Source: Bacteroidales bacterium
GTDB lineage: Bacteria > Bacteroidota > Bacteroidia > Bacteroidales > P3
DNA length: 64,000 nucleotides
Assembly (NCBI GenBank): GCA_030523765.1
Contig: JAUNHX010000002.1
Location: 91,704 to 155,703, forward strand
Reading direction: 5' to 3'
Position 1 is the stretch's first letter, and the number at the start of each line of letters is the position of its first letter. The translations under genes and the position numbers were made by a program. The notes beneath the pieces are model-generated. The model was not told the DNA's origin. It made no database searches and was given only the letters and a program-made list of their open reading frames with translations. Shown here in pieces: positions 7,403 through 16,714 of the stretch.

Positions 7403-9574
7403 CTATTCTAACGACGGGACCTCTACTCCCTCGTTAGCCTTCTCGGTCAAAGCAGTACGACCCATACGCCAAGTAATTCCCAAAACGATATTGCGCGAAT
7501 TGAACACCATATCGAACGAAGATCGGTTGTAGGGATTGAGCGAAGAGCCGCTATCGCCATCATAGAGAAGAAGGTCGGTAATCTCCACACTTAACGAGAG
7601 ACGATCGTCCAACAAATCGGTGCTTACCCCCAAATCGACCATAAAATCATCGTCAACCCCCGTCAGGAGCAACAATCCAGGAGTAGCATAATAGATATTG
7701 GTATATACTTGCAGTACGTCCCACAGTTTAACCCATAGGTTGAGCCGTGCATCAAAACTTGTCATATGACGTTCATCCCAAATGCCCGTACGGTATTCGG
7801 CACGATAGTAATAATCCCATACACCAGCGTAAAGACTGATATTGAGGTTCGAAGAGGGGGCAAAGGTGACATTCATCTCTCCTCCCATTTTTCGAGAAGC
7901 GTTGATATTACAATAGCGCTCCACATCGACCACTTTGCCGAAATAGGGATAGAAGGCCGCATCAGCAAAGGAGGCTATCTCGCCCGAATGGACTTTCAGG
8001 TAGCCCTGCAAACCTATGTTGCCCCACTCTTGATTCATGTTCCATCCACCCTGAAAGTGATGAGTATAACCCAGTTGCAGATTGGGATTGCCCATCGAGT
8101 AGTTCTCCTCATTCACTATTGCATAGCCACCTAGCATCTCTGCCTCGGGGGCAAGGGTATGGAGGGTATAACCGATATAAATAGTATTATTATCTTTAAT
8201 ATTATAAGCAGCATAAACCGAAGGGGAAAATTTCCAGAACAACCTATCCACATCATAGTTGATAGAAGAGGCGGGAAGATTATAGTAATTCAATCTGATT
8301 CGCTGACGATCAGTACGAAGTCCCCCCTTTAAGGTGAAACGACCCCACTGCTGTTGAAGGGAGAAATAGCCTCCCATCGATACATCGCTGATATCATTAC
8401 TAAAGGAACGAGCAGCATCGGGCAGCAACACGTTCGAGGAATAGTTGAGGGTATCCCATTTGCGATGACAACTCCCATCGTTCCACGCTAGTATTACCCC
8501 CAGTTCCAGTTTGCCCTTCTCGCTCCAAGGTTTAGTATACTCAACTCCTATGTCGGACTTTAGTGCTTTAAGATCCTGACGCTCACGATTATATTGATTC
8601 ATCACAGGGAAATCGGCATAGTAACGCTGTCTTTCGTCCAACAGTTTGGAATGAGCGTAACTGCTGTTGAAACTGATGCGCAATCGTTGTCCGAGGGTAT
8701 CGAAATCGTGCTGAAGCCACAATCCCCCAACCCCTTCTGCTTGGCGAAGCAAATTATCTACCTCAAGCCTATAATTGTGTTGGAAAGGATGGTTAATATA
8801 TTCATTACGAACCACTTCTCCACCACCCGTTTGCGCATTCCTCTGAGGACTGATACCCAGCTCGAAACCTGCCGAAGTGGAGGAATCAATCATCCAGTCG
8901 ATACTGAACCCGATATTGGCACTCTTGAGGGTGTGCTCTATTTCGTTCTCTGAACCTTGAGTAGAAGATAGATCACCGTTGATGGCCAACAAACTCATAG
9001 TATCAACTCTTTGCGAAACATATCGGCCATAAGAAGCATTGGCCCTTGCACTGATATTTACCTTCTCATCGCTCCGCACGTAACTTACCCAAGGAGCCAC
9101 CCAAGGACTCGTAGAGCTTGAAAGACCTACGCTAAGCATTTCGTTGGTCTCCCCTTCCGAACGGGTAACAAGATTGATAATCTGTCCCGAAACGCGATAA
9201 CGATCGGAAGGGTTGTTGAGTACCTCGATACTTTCCAACCTACTGGCGGGCATCGTCTTAACATATTGTCTCAACGCTTCGCCCTCCATATGAGAGGGCC
9301 TATTATTGATCCACAAAACCACATCGCGACGACCGTAATAGCTGATGTTACCCTCCATATCAATCTCAATGCCAGGCACCTGACGTAGAACTTCAGCGAG
9401 AGTGCGATATGTCATTCTTTCATCGTTAGCCACAAAGTACATCACCTTTTCGCCATCGGTGGAATGGATTTGAGTATGTCCTTGATTGTTACTGCCAATA
9501 GTATGCTGAGCCTCAGCCGAGAGGGAGAGCGCCAACATCATGGCAATCAATCCTATTTTTATTCTTTCAATCAT
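7403..9574 (-). CDS. TonB-dependent receptor-like outer-membrane beta-barrel protein
   Basis: 723 residues. A signal peptide ends at SAEAQ near residue 22. A plug-like domain (about 45-140) follows, with the typical LAEVLRQVPGIEID, GRRDVVLWINNRP and SRLESIEVLNNPSDRY. The rest is a 'outer membrane beta-barrel family' (OMP_b-brl_3 type) barrel ending in a strand with WRMGR. The carboxypeptidase-regulatory domain usual at the N-terminus of this family is absent. No SusD partner adjoins, so a SusC-type glycan importer is unlikely; the substrate is unknown. A TATATTTG -7 element lies at 9757-9764. The next gene leftward is the porT-like gene, 117 nt on. Confidence 0.85.
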   Translation of the reverse strand: MIERIKIGLIAMMLALSLSAEAQHTIGSNNQGHTQIHSTDGEKVMYFVANDERMTYRTLAEVLRQVPGIEIDMEGNISYYGRRDVVLWINNRPSHMEGEALRQYVKTMPASRLESIEVLNNPSDRYRVSGQIINLVTRSEGETNEMLSVGLSSSTSPWVAPWVSYVRSDEKVNISARANASYGRYVSQRVDTMSLLAINGDLSSTQGSENEIEHTLKSANIGFSIDWMIDSSTSAGFELGISPQRNAQTGGGEVVRNEYINHPFQHNYRLEVDNLLRQAEGVGGLWLQHDFDTLGQRLRISFNSSYAHSKLLDERQRYYADFPVMNQYNRERQDLKALKSDIGVEYTKPWSEKGKLELGVILAWNDGSCHRKWDTLNYSSNVLLPDAARSFSNDISDVSMGGYFSLQQQWGRFTLKGGLRTDRQRIRLNYYNLPASSINYDVDRLFWKFSPSVYAAYNIKDNNTIYIGYTLHTLAPEAEMLGGYAIVNEENYSMGNPNLQLGYTHHFQGGWNMNQEWGNIGLQGYLKVHSGEIASFADAAFYPYFGKVVDVERYCNINASRKMGGEMNVTFAPSSNLNISLYAGVWDYYYRAEYRTGIWDERHMTSFDARLNLWVKLWDVLQVYTNIYYATPGLLLLTGVDDDFMVDLGVSTDLLDDRLSLSVEITDLLLYDGDSGSSLNPYNRSSFDMVFNSRNIVLGITWRMGRTALTEKANEGVEVPSLE

Positions 9575-9756
9575 CGTATTTCATATCTCACGAAGAAAAC
9601 GCTATTGGTTTCGACCTATTTGCTCAATACAGAGTATTTTCCTATCGAGCAAAAGTCGATATGTATGAATTTAATTTCCTCAGCGATATAGCAGAATTGT
9701 GGTTTTATCTTCAAAAACAGGTCTCTTCGTATTTTATGGTTGGTTAATAATTTTTG

Positions 9757-9764
9757 CAAATATA
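9757..9764 (-). promoter_or_regulatory. -7 promoter element for the receptor-like gene
   Basis: TATATTTG on the minus strand matches TAnnTTTG. A TTG lies about 22 nt further upstream, slightly beyond the usual spacing. The leader would be about 175 nt long. Confidence 0.5.
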
Positions 9765-10152
9765 AGAAATTTCTACAATATAGAGCCAACAAACTGCAAA
9801 ATACGATAACATTTTATCTTCTCTCACTTTTCGAGTTAAAAGTATCTATTCTTCTACCTCCAAAATAGACTTAAGAGTCGTCACCCCTTGGGCACTGGGT
9901 AAGCATTCGGTATAAAGGTGGGAAAATAAGGATAAAAATAATGTTAGTCTTAAGTTAGAGTTAGGTTAGCGTTACATCGAACCTGTTTCCCCTTTCTCCC
10001 CTACTGTTCTTTTTTCTGAGGAAAAGACTTACTTTTGCCGCAAAAAGTGTGTTAACATATACTTTTCTATCCAAAAGTATGAAAAACAATCTTCATTGAT
10101 AGGTACAAAAAAAAGGTCTGTCGACCTTCCTTATAAAAAGTAATAACCATCA
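9765..10152. other. Gene-free stretch with a short 11-nt repeat
   Basis: No frame with coding character was found between the receptor promoter and the broken TonB-domain gene. It holds the three-unit 11-nt repeat at 9942-9974 and otherwise AT-rich sequence. Confidence 0.6.
9942..9974. repeat. Imperfect 11-nt tandem repeat, three units
   Basis: Units at 9942, 9953 and 9964 read TGTTAGTCTTA, AGTTAGAGTTA and GGTTAGCGTTA; all share GTTAG at positions 2-6 and TTA at the end. Similar 11-nt spacing occurs in other gaps of this window. Confidence 0.65.
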
Positions 10153-10168
10153 TCCTCGCTTGCGAGGA
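10153..10168 (-). terminator. Short GC-rich hairpin after the TonB-domain gene
   Basis: TCCTCG and CGAGGA flank a four-base loop just beyond the stop at 10174. The T-rich run is about 10 nt further on, so it is a weak intrinsic terminator at best. Confidence 0.35.
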
Positions 10169-10173
10169 GAGAG

Positions 10174-10620
10174 TTATAATCGGAAAGTAACAGGGATGCG
10201 GACTTCGTAACGAACGGGTATTCGATCTTTTGTAGCACAATGCCAACGCTGCATTCGTTTTACCGCTCTCAACACCGACTCACCGCAGCCGTCACCAATA
10301 TCTTGAATAATCTTCACGTTTGATAAGGAGCCATCTTTTTCGACTATCGCAGTTACAACCACCTTTCCCATCGTGTGATTCCTCACTGCCTTGCGAGGAT
10401 AACGCACACTCTGAGCAAGATAGCCATACATAGCTCGTTCACCGCCTGGATAAGAGGCTGCTTACACTTCACTATTCGTACTGCTGTATGTTAACACATA
10501 TGGATTAAAGACAGAATCGGCATGAACTGGAACCGACTGAGCCTGAACATACGAAACAAGTATTATCAGCACGGGCAAAATGAACTGAGCTTTCGATGCA
10601 ATAGTAGTATTCCTTACCAT
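10174..10620 (-). pseudogene. TonB C-terminal-domain protein interrupted by an in-frame TAA
   Basis: From ATG 10618-10620 one frame gives a clear signal peptide (hydrophobic core LPVLIILVSYVQAQS) and about 25 more residues. It then meets TAA at 10462-10464 and continues in the same frame to 10174. Directly after the stop comes AASYPGGERAMYGYLAQSV, the conserved PGGxxA...YP entry of the TonB C-terminal domain. The domain is then complete, with GKVVVTAIVEKDGSLSNVKI and PVRYEVRIPVTFRL. Thus a single nonsense codon splits an otherwise intact 149-codon gene. Re-initiation at ATG 10429-10431 would give an 85-residue domain without a signal peptide, which could not reach the periplasm. A sequencing error or stop read-through cannot be excluded. 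Confidence 0.8.
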
Positions 10621-10850
10621 GTTCCTATGGACAATTTAGTATGATGAGTTTTACCAGTTTCTCTATTACCTTAAATATGTTTTTGTCTCATTGTTCTAAT
10701 TTGGCTTTTCCCCCAATCATCCGAATCTACTGATTTCAGGGATAAAACCACTTCTTTGCTTTATCAAATTTGTTTCTTTTTTACAATCCTCACTATTTTT
10801 TTATCCTAACAATCTTCTGCCATTCGCTCTAATATGTTATAATATATGCT

Positions 10851-11071
10851 TAAAAAAGTGGAACTCTCCATTAACACCTTATTCTCAATGAGTAGGATCT
10901 GGACTTCCTGTGAAATAAAATAAAGGTCAACAAATTGCCCCACAGGTTTTCAAACCATATGGAGACTGTCGAGCATTTATTCCTTATTTCACATTCAGCG
11001 AATTGTCCAGATTCACTCATTCAAGGAATAAAGCGGTATGCGCTTTTCCACAATTCTTTTCTCGCGAATTG
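10851..11071 (-). ncRNA. Structured RNA, copy A (6S-like rod; paralogue of 61135-61371)
   Basis: A ~220-nt transcript is predicted from the -7 element at 11078-11085. It folds into one long rod. The outer closure is GTGGAA (11046-11051) with TTCCAC (10858-10863), then CTTTATTC with GAATAAGG and ATGAGT with ACTCAT. Next is ATCTGGAC with GTCCAGAT, then TGTGAAATAA (10984-10993) with TTATTTCACA (10909-10918). A T-run follows the closing strand, as in an intrinsic terminator. The region aligns along its length with 61135-61371, and paired bases change together. Shape, size and independent promoter recall 6S RNA, the RNA polymerase mimic, but the family is not proven. No open frame explains the conservation. 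Confidence 0.75.
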
Positions 11072-11077
11072 CGAGTG

Positions 11078-11085
11078 CAAAATTA
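11078..11085 (-). promoter_or_regulatory. -7 promoter element for structured RNA copy A
   Basis: TAATTTTG on the minus strand matches TAnnTTTG and sits a few nucleotides before the predicted RNA start. No clear TTTG at -33. Confidence 0.6.
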
Positions 11086-11480
11086 CATATTTTTTTGTTA
11101 TCCCTAGTTTTTTTTTGCAAATAATCTTCTTTCGCTCTCACCACCAATATCTTGAATTGCCTATAATAAAAGGATTCTATGCAAATAGAGAGAAAAAAAA
11201 CAATAGCCGTTTGTCTAAGAATTATTAACAATTCAATTGTCTATTTTTCACGTCAAACTGATAAAAATAACCACCCCTTTGATTAGAAAATAACGATAAG
11301 AGAAATATTTTACTGAATATCACCCTATTGGGTAAAAAAATTTATCCTATCGAATAATATATATATTTTTTTTCGTATCTTTGAAATTTGTTTAATGTTG
11401 TAGTATTGCACCTTATCGTATTGCTATACAACGACATTGCTATAAGTATTAATGAATCATTCAAATAAAAAACTAAAGTT
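11086..11480. other. Divergent AT-rich intergenic region
   Basis: This holds the upstream region of the structured RNA (leftward) and of the ROK kinase (rightward). Apart from promoter elements and A/T-runs nothing was recognised. The stretch 10621-10850 on the other side of the RNA likewise shows nothing. Confidence 0.5.
11376..11383 (+). promoter_or_regulatory. -7 promoter element for the ROK kinase/GH92 gene train
   Basis: TATCTTTG matches TAnnTTTG and would give a leader of about 90 nt. The -33 position is AT-rich without TTTG. Confidence 0.55.
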
Positions 11481-12437
11481 ATGACCAATACTTACGCTAT
11501 AGGTATCGACATTGGAGGCACCAACACCGATATGGGCCTTGTTCGCAACGATGGTAAAATTATTGCCCACAAAAACATCCCCACCAACCAATATACCCTT
11601 CTCGAGCCCTACATCCACGATATGATGGAGTGTATTACCGCTATAATGAAAGAAAATCAGGTAGAGGCTATCGAAGGTATCGGCATCGGTGCTCCCAACG
11701 GCAACTACTATACTGGTTGTGTTGACAATGCACCCAACCTTACCATCAAAGGAGTGCTCAACTTCGAAGAGGAGATCCACAAATATATGCAAGTTCCTGT
11801 GGTGCTGAGCAATGATGCCAACGCTGCCGCCTATGGCGAATTGGTTTACGGTGGAGCCAAAGGAATGAAACATTTCATTATGTTTACCCTCGGTACAGGT
11901 GTGGGTAGCGGCATTGTGGTGGATGGCAAACTGGTACACGGATCAACGGGTGCTGCTGGCGAATTGGGTCACAACATCCTTATCCCCGATGGCCGTCAGT
12001 GCTCTTGTGGCCGCAAAGGATGTCTCGAAACCTATACCTCAGCACGTGGTATTGTACAGACTTTCTGCGAACTACGTAAGGCCACTCCCAACTATAATGG
12101 CGAACTGAAAGCGGTGGCCGATGCCGATATTACTAGCAAAATGATTGGCGATGCCGCCAATGCTGGCGACCCCATCGCACTGAAAACCTACGAGCAGACG
12201 GCCCATTGGCTAGGATTGGCTATGGCCAACTCGGTTACCTTCTCTGCCCCCGAAGCCATCTTCCTGATGGGTGGCCCTACTAAGGTAGGCGAACCTTTGC
12301 TGCGTCCTCTACGTGCCTCCTTCAAAGAGCATCTGCTCAATATCTACGAAGGCAGTTGCGACATTCATGTGTCGAGCCTCAAAGCCAACGAGGTAGCCAT
12401 TCTTGGCGCTGCCGCATTGCTGAAAATGAAAGAATAA
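11481..12437 (+). CDS. ROK family sugar kinase
   Basis: 318 residues. The N-terminal ATP-binding signature GIDIGGTNTDMGLV is at about 8-21; the catalytic Asp lies in LSNDANAAAYGE, followed by GTGVGSGIVVDGKLVHG and the ROK signature GELGHNI. The zinc-binding CSCGRKGCLE near residue 175 is complete. ROK enzymes phosphorylate glucose, N-acetylglucosamine, N-acetylmannosamine, mannose or fructose in the cytoplasm; motif reading does not separate these. The GH92 alpha-mannosidase starts 40 nt downstream, so mannose released by that enzyme is a reasonable candidate substrate. It is the first gene of a rightward train reaching 21110. Confidence 0.9.
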   Translation: MTNTYAIGIDIGGTNTDMGLVRNDGKIIAHKNIPTNQYTLLEPYIHDMMECITAIMKENQVEAIEGIGIGAPNGNYYTGCVDNAPNLTIKGVLNFEEEIHKYMQVPVVLSNDANAAAYGELVYGGAKGMKHFIMFTLGTGVGSGIVVDGKLVHGSTGAAGELGHNILIPDGRQCSCGRKGCLETYTSARGIVQTFCELRKATPNYNGELKAVADADITSKMIGDAANAGDPIALKTYEQTAHWLGLAMANSVTFSAPEAIFLMGGPTKVGEPLLRPLRASFKEHLLNIYEGSCDIHVSSLKANEVAILGAAALLKMKE

Positions 12438-12477
12438 GAAATCAATTATTATACCTTTTAAAACCTAGTTCCTTTTA

Positions 12478-15400
12478 ATGAAACGTACGTTTTTGCCCCT
12501 TGTGGCACTGATAGTTTTCGCTTTATCGGGCTGCAACCACAGTATCACCTCCTACGTCAATCCTATGGTAGGCACAGGCGGTCACGGTCACACCTATCCT
12601 GGCGCCATCGTCCCCTTTGGTATGATACAACCGAGTCCTGACACCCGTCTCAACGGATGGGACGGTTGTAGTGGCTATCACTATAGCGACGATACCCTTT
12701 ACGGCTTTAGCCACACCCACCTCAGCGGCACTGGCTGCGAGGATTATGGCGATGTGTTACTTATGCCTTTCAGCGATTCGGTTAGCATTGACCGCAATCA
12801 GTACCGCAGCTCCTTCTCGCACCGCCGCGAACAAGCCAAAGCGGGATACTATAGCGTAATCCTCGACAATAGTCGTGTGCTGGTGGAACTGACGGCAACC
12901 GAACGCACTGCCCTCCACCGTTACACCTATCCTTATAGTGGCACCAAAGGGTTTTTGATCGATCTTACTCATCGCGACAAAACCCTCTCCTCGGGCATCC
13001 GCCTCCACGAAGATGGCACCCTTACCGGATGGCGCTTCTCTTCGGCTTGGAATCCGGAACAAAAACTTTTCTTCGCCATCAATCCTAGTGCTGAGGTGGA
13101 TCATGTGGTCTTCTATAAGGACGACCAGCCAGTCGAGGCTACCGCTATCGATGGTGAGAACTGCAAAGCGGTGGTTTATCTGAAGGAAGGCTGTAAAGAG
13201 GCCGAACTGCAAGTGGCCATCAGTGCTGTCGATGAACAGGGAGCGCTGCTGAATCTGGCCACCAGCAAGGATCTCTCCTTCGAAGAGGCCCACAAACAAG
13301 CCAACGCTATGTGGGAATCGGAACTGGGAAAAATCGTTGTAAAGGGCAAAGATCGTAAAGCCAAGAAGAATTTCTATACTGCTCTTTATCACTGCATGAC
13401 ATCACCTTATCTGTATAGCGATGTGGATGGTCGCTATCGCGCTATGAACGATAGCATCCTCACCACCGATGGCAAACACAACATCTATACTGTCTTCTCG
13501 TTGTGGGACACCTATCGCACACTCCATCCGCTGCTTACCTTGATAGATCGTAAACGTACCGAAGACTTCATCTACACCTTTGCGCAGCAATATGCTACAG
13601 GAGGTGAACTCACCATGTGGGAACTGGCATCGCACGAAACTCACTGTATGATAGGTTATCACGCCTGTCCCGTTATCCTCGAAGCTATGAATGCGGGTAT
13701 CATAGACAATTTCGATCAAGCTTTCCAAGAGCAACTGCTCGAGGCTATGATGGCCACATCCAATCGCACCGAAGCCCACCAATCCTATGCCTCGATGGGC
13801 TATCTGAGTAGCGAGATCGATAACGAATCGGTATCGAAAACCCTCGAGTATTCCTACGATGACTGGTGTATTGCACAATATGCCTCATGGCTGATGAATA
13901 AATATGGACAGTTGCCCGTTGCCGATAGTACCACTTCGGACACCACCGCTATGGCCTCCACTTCTCATCATCCGTTATCGCAAATTGTCGACACCTATAC
14001 CCGTCGTTCCCAATCGTGGCGCAATATCATGGACGAGAATGGCTTCATGCATCCTCGTCGCAACGGCGGCTTTACTACCCCCTTCTCCCCTGCCGAAGTC
14101 AACAACCATTTCACCGAAGCCAACTCGTGGCAATATTCCACCTATGTGGTACACGATCTTTTCAACTACTTCAATCTGCTGGGAGGCAACGAGAAAGCGG
14201 AACAGATGATCGACTCGCTCTTCCACACTACCGCCAGTTTGGAGGGTCGCGATCAAGCCGATATCACTGGTCTCATCGGTCAGTATGCTCACGGCAACGA
14301 ACCTTCGCACCACGCTGCCTATCTCTACGCCTATCTAGGTAAACAAGACAAAACAGCCAAGTTGGTACGCCAAATATGCAACGAACTTTATACCCCCAAC
14401 CCCGATGGTTTGTGTGGTAATGAGGATTGCGGACAAATGAGTGCTTGGTATGTAATGAGCGCCATGGGCTTCTATCCCGTATGTCCGGGTAGCGGTGAAT
14501 ATGTAATAGGTAGTCCTCTCTTCGAAGAGGTTGATATCCATCTAGAAAATGGCGCTACCATCTTGATCGACTGCGATCATCAAAGCCAGAAAAACTGCTA
14601 TGTACAGTCCTATTCTGTGAATGGAGTTGGTTGCACCGCACCTTATCTCCCTTATCGCACCCTTGCCGATGGTGCCCAAATTCATTTCAAGATGGGTAGC
14701 AAACCTAGCGGCGCTCTCTACGAGGCTTTCGATGGCTCCACCGAGAAAGAGCAGCAGCCTTTGGTAACGATGCCCTATTTCTCCCGTTGGGAACAACGTT
14801 TCGATGGTTCTGCCACGATAGACCTCAAGAGTCTGCGTGCCGATAGTATCTTTTACCGTATCAACGATGGGGAATGGATGCGCTACACCGAACCCTTCAC
14901 CATCCAATCGGATGCTACCCTGATGGCCTATGCCGTGAAGGGTACTACTCGCAGCAACACTACCATTCAGCATCTTACCCGTTTTGTGGCCGATAAGAAA
15001 CTCTCCTATATCACTCAGCCAGCCGATCAATATCGCGATAGTGGTGAGGAGGGACTCATTGACCGTATGCGAGGCGAAGAGAACTACCGTATTGGTGGGT
15101 GGCAAGGATGGCAAACCGATATGAAGGTGGTGGTCGACCTCATGGCTGAACGATCCTTCTCGGGCCTCTCTCTCTCGCTGCTCAGCGACTGCCATTCTTG
15201 GATTTTCCTTCCCTCCGCTATCACCGTCGAAGTAAGTAGCGATGGCACCAACTATAGTCCTTACGCCACCAATAACACTATTGGAAACTACTATTCCAAT
15301 AATGGCGCACCAGATGATGCAATCAATGGGTGGAACTACAAACTCGACCCCTTAGTTGTTACTGCCGATGTGAACGGCCCTTCGGTCCATGCCCGTTATG

Positions 15401-15525
15401 TACGCATCACGGCCACCAACTATGGGGCTATGCCCAAGTGGCACATCAGTGCTGGCGAGCAGGCTTGGCTCTTCTGTAGTGAAATCGATTTCAAAGATCT
15501 CTCTGCCCTGGATCGCCTACCCTAA
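12478..15525 (+). CDS. GH92 family exo-alpha-mannosidase, lipoprotein
   Basis: 1015 residues. The signal peptide ends in lipobox LSGC with Cys19, so the enzyme is probably lipid-anchored. GH92 hallmarks are GTGGHGHTYPGAIVPFGM, SGYHYSDDTLYGFSHTHLSGTG and, in the catalytic barrel, GYHACPVILEAMNAG and GNEDCGQMSAWYVMSAMGFYP. These calcium-dependent inverting enzymes trim alpha-mannosides from N-glycans or mannans. GH92 enzymes are usually near 750 residues. Here about 250 extra follow: a chitobiase-C-like segment (FYRINDGEWMRYTEPF) and a discoidin-like beta-sandwich (about 865-1005) that may bind carbohydrate. It follows a ROK kinase and precedes a NAGPA-type glycosidase. Linkage specificity cannot be assigned by eye. 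Confidence 0.93.
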   Translation: MKRTFLPLVALIVFALSGCNHSITSYVNPMVGTGGHGHTYPGAIVPFGMIQPSPDTRLNGWDGCSGYHYSDDTLYGFSHTHLSGTGCEDYGDVLLMPFSDSVSIDRNQYRSSFSHRREQAKAGYYSVILDNSRVLVELTATERTALHRYTYPYSGTKGFLIDLTHRDKTLSSGIRLHEDGTLTGWRFSSAWNPEQKLFFAINPSAEVDHVVFYKDDQPVEATAIDGENCKAVVYLKEGCKEAELQVAISAVDEQGALLNLATSKDLSFEEAHKQANAMWESELGKIVVKGKDRKAKKNFYTALYHCMTSPYLYSDVDGRYRAMNDSILTTDGKHNIYTVFSLWDTYRTLHPLLTLIDRKRTEDFIYTFAQQYATGGELTMWELASHETHCMIGYHACPVILEAMNAGIIDNFDQAFQEQLLEAMMATSNRTEAHQSYASMGYLSSEIDNESVSKTLEYSYDDWCIAQYASWLMNKYGQLPVADSTTSDTTAMASTSHHPLSQIVDTYTRRSQSWRNIMDENGFMHPRRNGGFTTPFSPAEVNNHFTEANSWQYSTYVVHDLFNYFNLLGGNEKAEQMIDSLFHTTASLEGRDQADITGLIGQYAHGNEPSHHAAYLYAYLGKQDKTAKLVRQICNELYTPNPDGLCGNEDCGQMSAWYVMSAMGFYPVCPGSGEYVIGSPLFEEVDIHLENGATILIDCDHQSQKNCYVQSYSVNGVGCTAPYLPYRTLADGAQIHFKMGSKPSGALYEAFDGSTEKEQQPLVTMPYFSRWEQRFDGSATIDLKSLRADSIFYRINDGEWMRYTEPFTIQSDATLMAYAVKGTTRSNTTIQHLTRFVADKKLSYITQPADQYRDSGEEGLIDRMRGEENYRIGGWQGWQTDMKVVVDLMAERSFSGLSLSLLSDCHSWIFLPSAITVEVSSDGTNYSPYATNNTIGNYYSNNGAPDDAINGWNYKLDPLVVTADVNGPSVHARYVRITATNYGAMPKWHISAGEQAWLFCSEIDFKDLSALDRLP

Positions 15526-15607
15526 AGGTGGGTTCTATCAATTCACCGATTCAACAATAAAAATGAATGATCATCAATTTATAACAAAAACAAATAATAA
15601 TTCGAAC

Positions 15608-15829
15608 ATGAAAAAGATTCTGATTGCAGTAGCACTGCTGGGCAGTTTAGGCCTTCTGGCTTCCTGCACCTCCAAGACTTGTGTATGCTACCAAGTCGTT
15701 AACGGTCATATGACGATGAACGACACCTATACCGACCTCAACACCGCCTGTGCGTCGCTCACCAACGATTATCGCGTTTGTGTGGAGGAGAGCGAACGTG
15801 TCAATCCTGAGGATGTAGCCTGGAAATAG
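15608..15829 (+). CDS. Small lipoprotein of unknown function
   Basis: 73 residues from the ATG at 15608. A short hydrophobic signal ends in LLASC (lipobox, Cys20), and the mature part of about 54 residues contains three more cysteines (CVC and a later pair) and many Asn/Thr/Glu. No family was recognised. An upstream in-frame start at 15389 exists but would lie inside the GH92 gene and bury the signal peptide, so the internal ATG was chosen. The LytTR gene begins 6 nt after its stop, which suggests translational coupling. Confidence 0.7.
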   Translation: MKKILIAVALLGSLGLLASCTSKTCVCYQVVNGHMTMNDTYTDLNTACASLTNDYRVCVEESERVNPEDVAWK

Positions 15830-15835
15830 TCGTCT

Positions 15836-16687
15836 ATGGAACTCACCACCTACGCCACCAAGCCTAAAACACTGATCACCGAAGTGCTGCTTACTACAGT
15901 CTTCTTCCTCCTCTTCCTGGTGATCTATAATCCTTTGTTCGGTCATCGATACGCAACCGAGGACTATGCCACTTATAAAACAATGCAGGGATTGGTCATC
16001 CCTATAGCTAGTGCTATCCTCTTGGTAGTGATGGCACTCAGCCGTACGGCTATGTATTTCGTATCCCGCTTTCGCGCGATATCGATGTGGAGCTATTTCT
16101 TTTGGCTGGTGGTCGAGGTGCTGATAACAGCACTCTTTATCGATCTTTTCATCTCGTTGCTTTTCCACGAGGGCTATTTCGAACACCTCAACGAAGTGCT
16201 TTTCGGCGTGGTGATGGTGGTCATCTACCCTTACGCTTTCTTCTGGGTACAACACCTCTATCACGTTTCGGCAACCAACAACCACCTATACGAAGAACAG
16301 ATCGCCGAACTGCAGCAAGGACTGAATCGCAACGATCCGGGTGCCATCCGTTTTGCCGACGAGAAAGGCAACGTCAAATTGGTGGTTCAGGCGCAATACA
16401 TATATTATATAGAGAGTGCTGGCAACTATGTAACCATCCACTACGAGAATCGCGGAAAACTAACCCGCTTCGCCCTTCGCAACACCCTCAAAGGGATTGA
16501 GCAAGTATGTATCGCCAACGATTTGGTACGCTGTCATCGTAGCTATTTCATCAACCTGCATAAAATAAAACTACTCCGCAAAGAGGGTGAGAATATCTTT
16601 GCCGAGATGGACAACAATGATATCGACGATATTCCCGTTTCCAAGACCTATGCTGGCGATGTTATGGCTAAGGCAGCTCAAACCTAA
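15836..16687 (+). CDS. Membrane-bound LytTR family DNA-binding regulator
   Basis: 283 residues. Four predicted membrane helices occupy roughly 17-35, 50-67, 83-108 and 121-142. A short linker leads to a C-terminal LytTR domain (about 175-280) with VQAQYIYYIESAGNYVTIHYENRG and VRCHRSYFINLHKI, the conserved DNA-binding strands. No receiver domain is present, so signal input is presumably through the membrane part. Such membrane LytTR proteins are common one-component regulators in Bacteroidota. The targets are unknown; the adjacent small lipoprotein (6 nt gap) and the mannosidase genes are candidates. Confidence 0.88.
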   Translation: MELTTYATKPKTLITEVLLTTVFFLLFLVIYNPLFGHRYATEDYATYKTMQGLVIPIASAILLVVMALSRTAMYFVSRFRAISMWSYFFWLVVEVLITALFIDLFISLLFHEGYFEHLNEVLFGVVMVVIYPYAFFWVQHLYHVSATNNHLYEEQIAELQQGLNRNDPGAIRFADEKGNVKLVVQAQYIYYIESAGNYVTIHYENRGKLTRFALRNTLKGIEQVCIANDLVRCHRSYFINLHKIKLLRKEGENIFAEMDNNDIDDIPVSKTYAGDVMAKAAQT

Positions 16688-16714
16688 CGCTAACGCAACA
16701 ATCACTTTTTTATC

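Noticed and set aside
10851..11071. RNase P, tmRNA or SRP RNA as identity of the structured RNA
   Set aside because: None of the hallmark conserved segments of those RNAs is present, and two copies would be unexpected.
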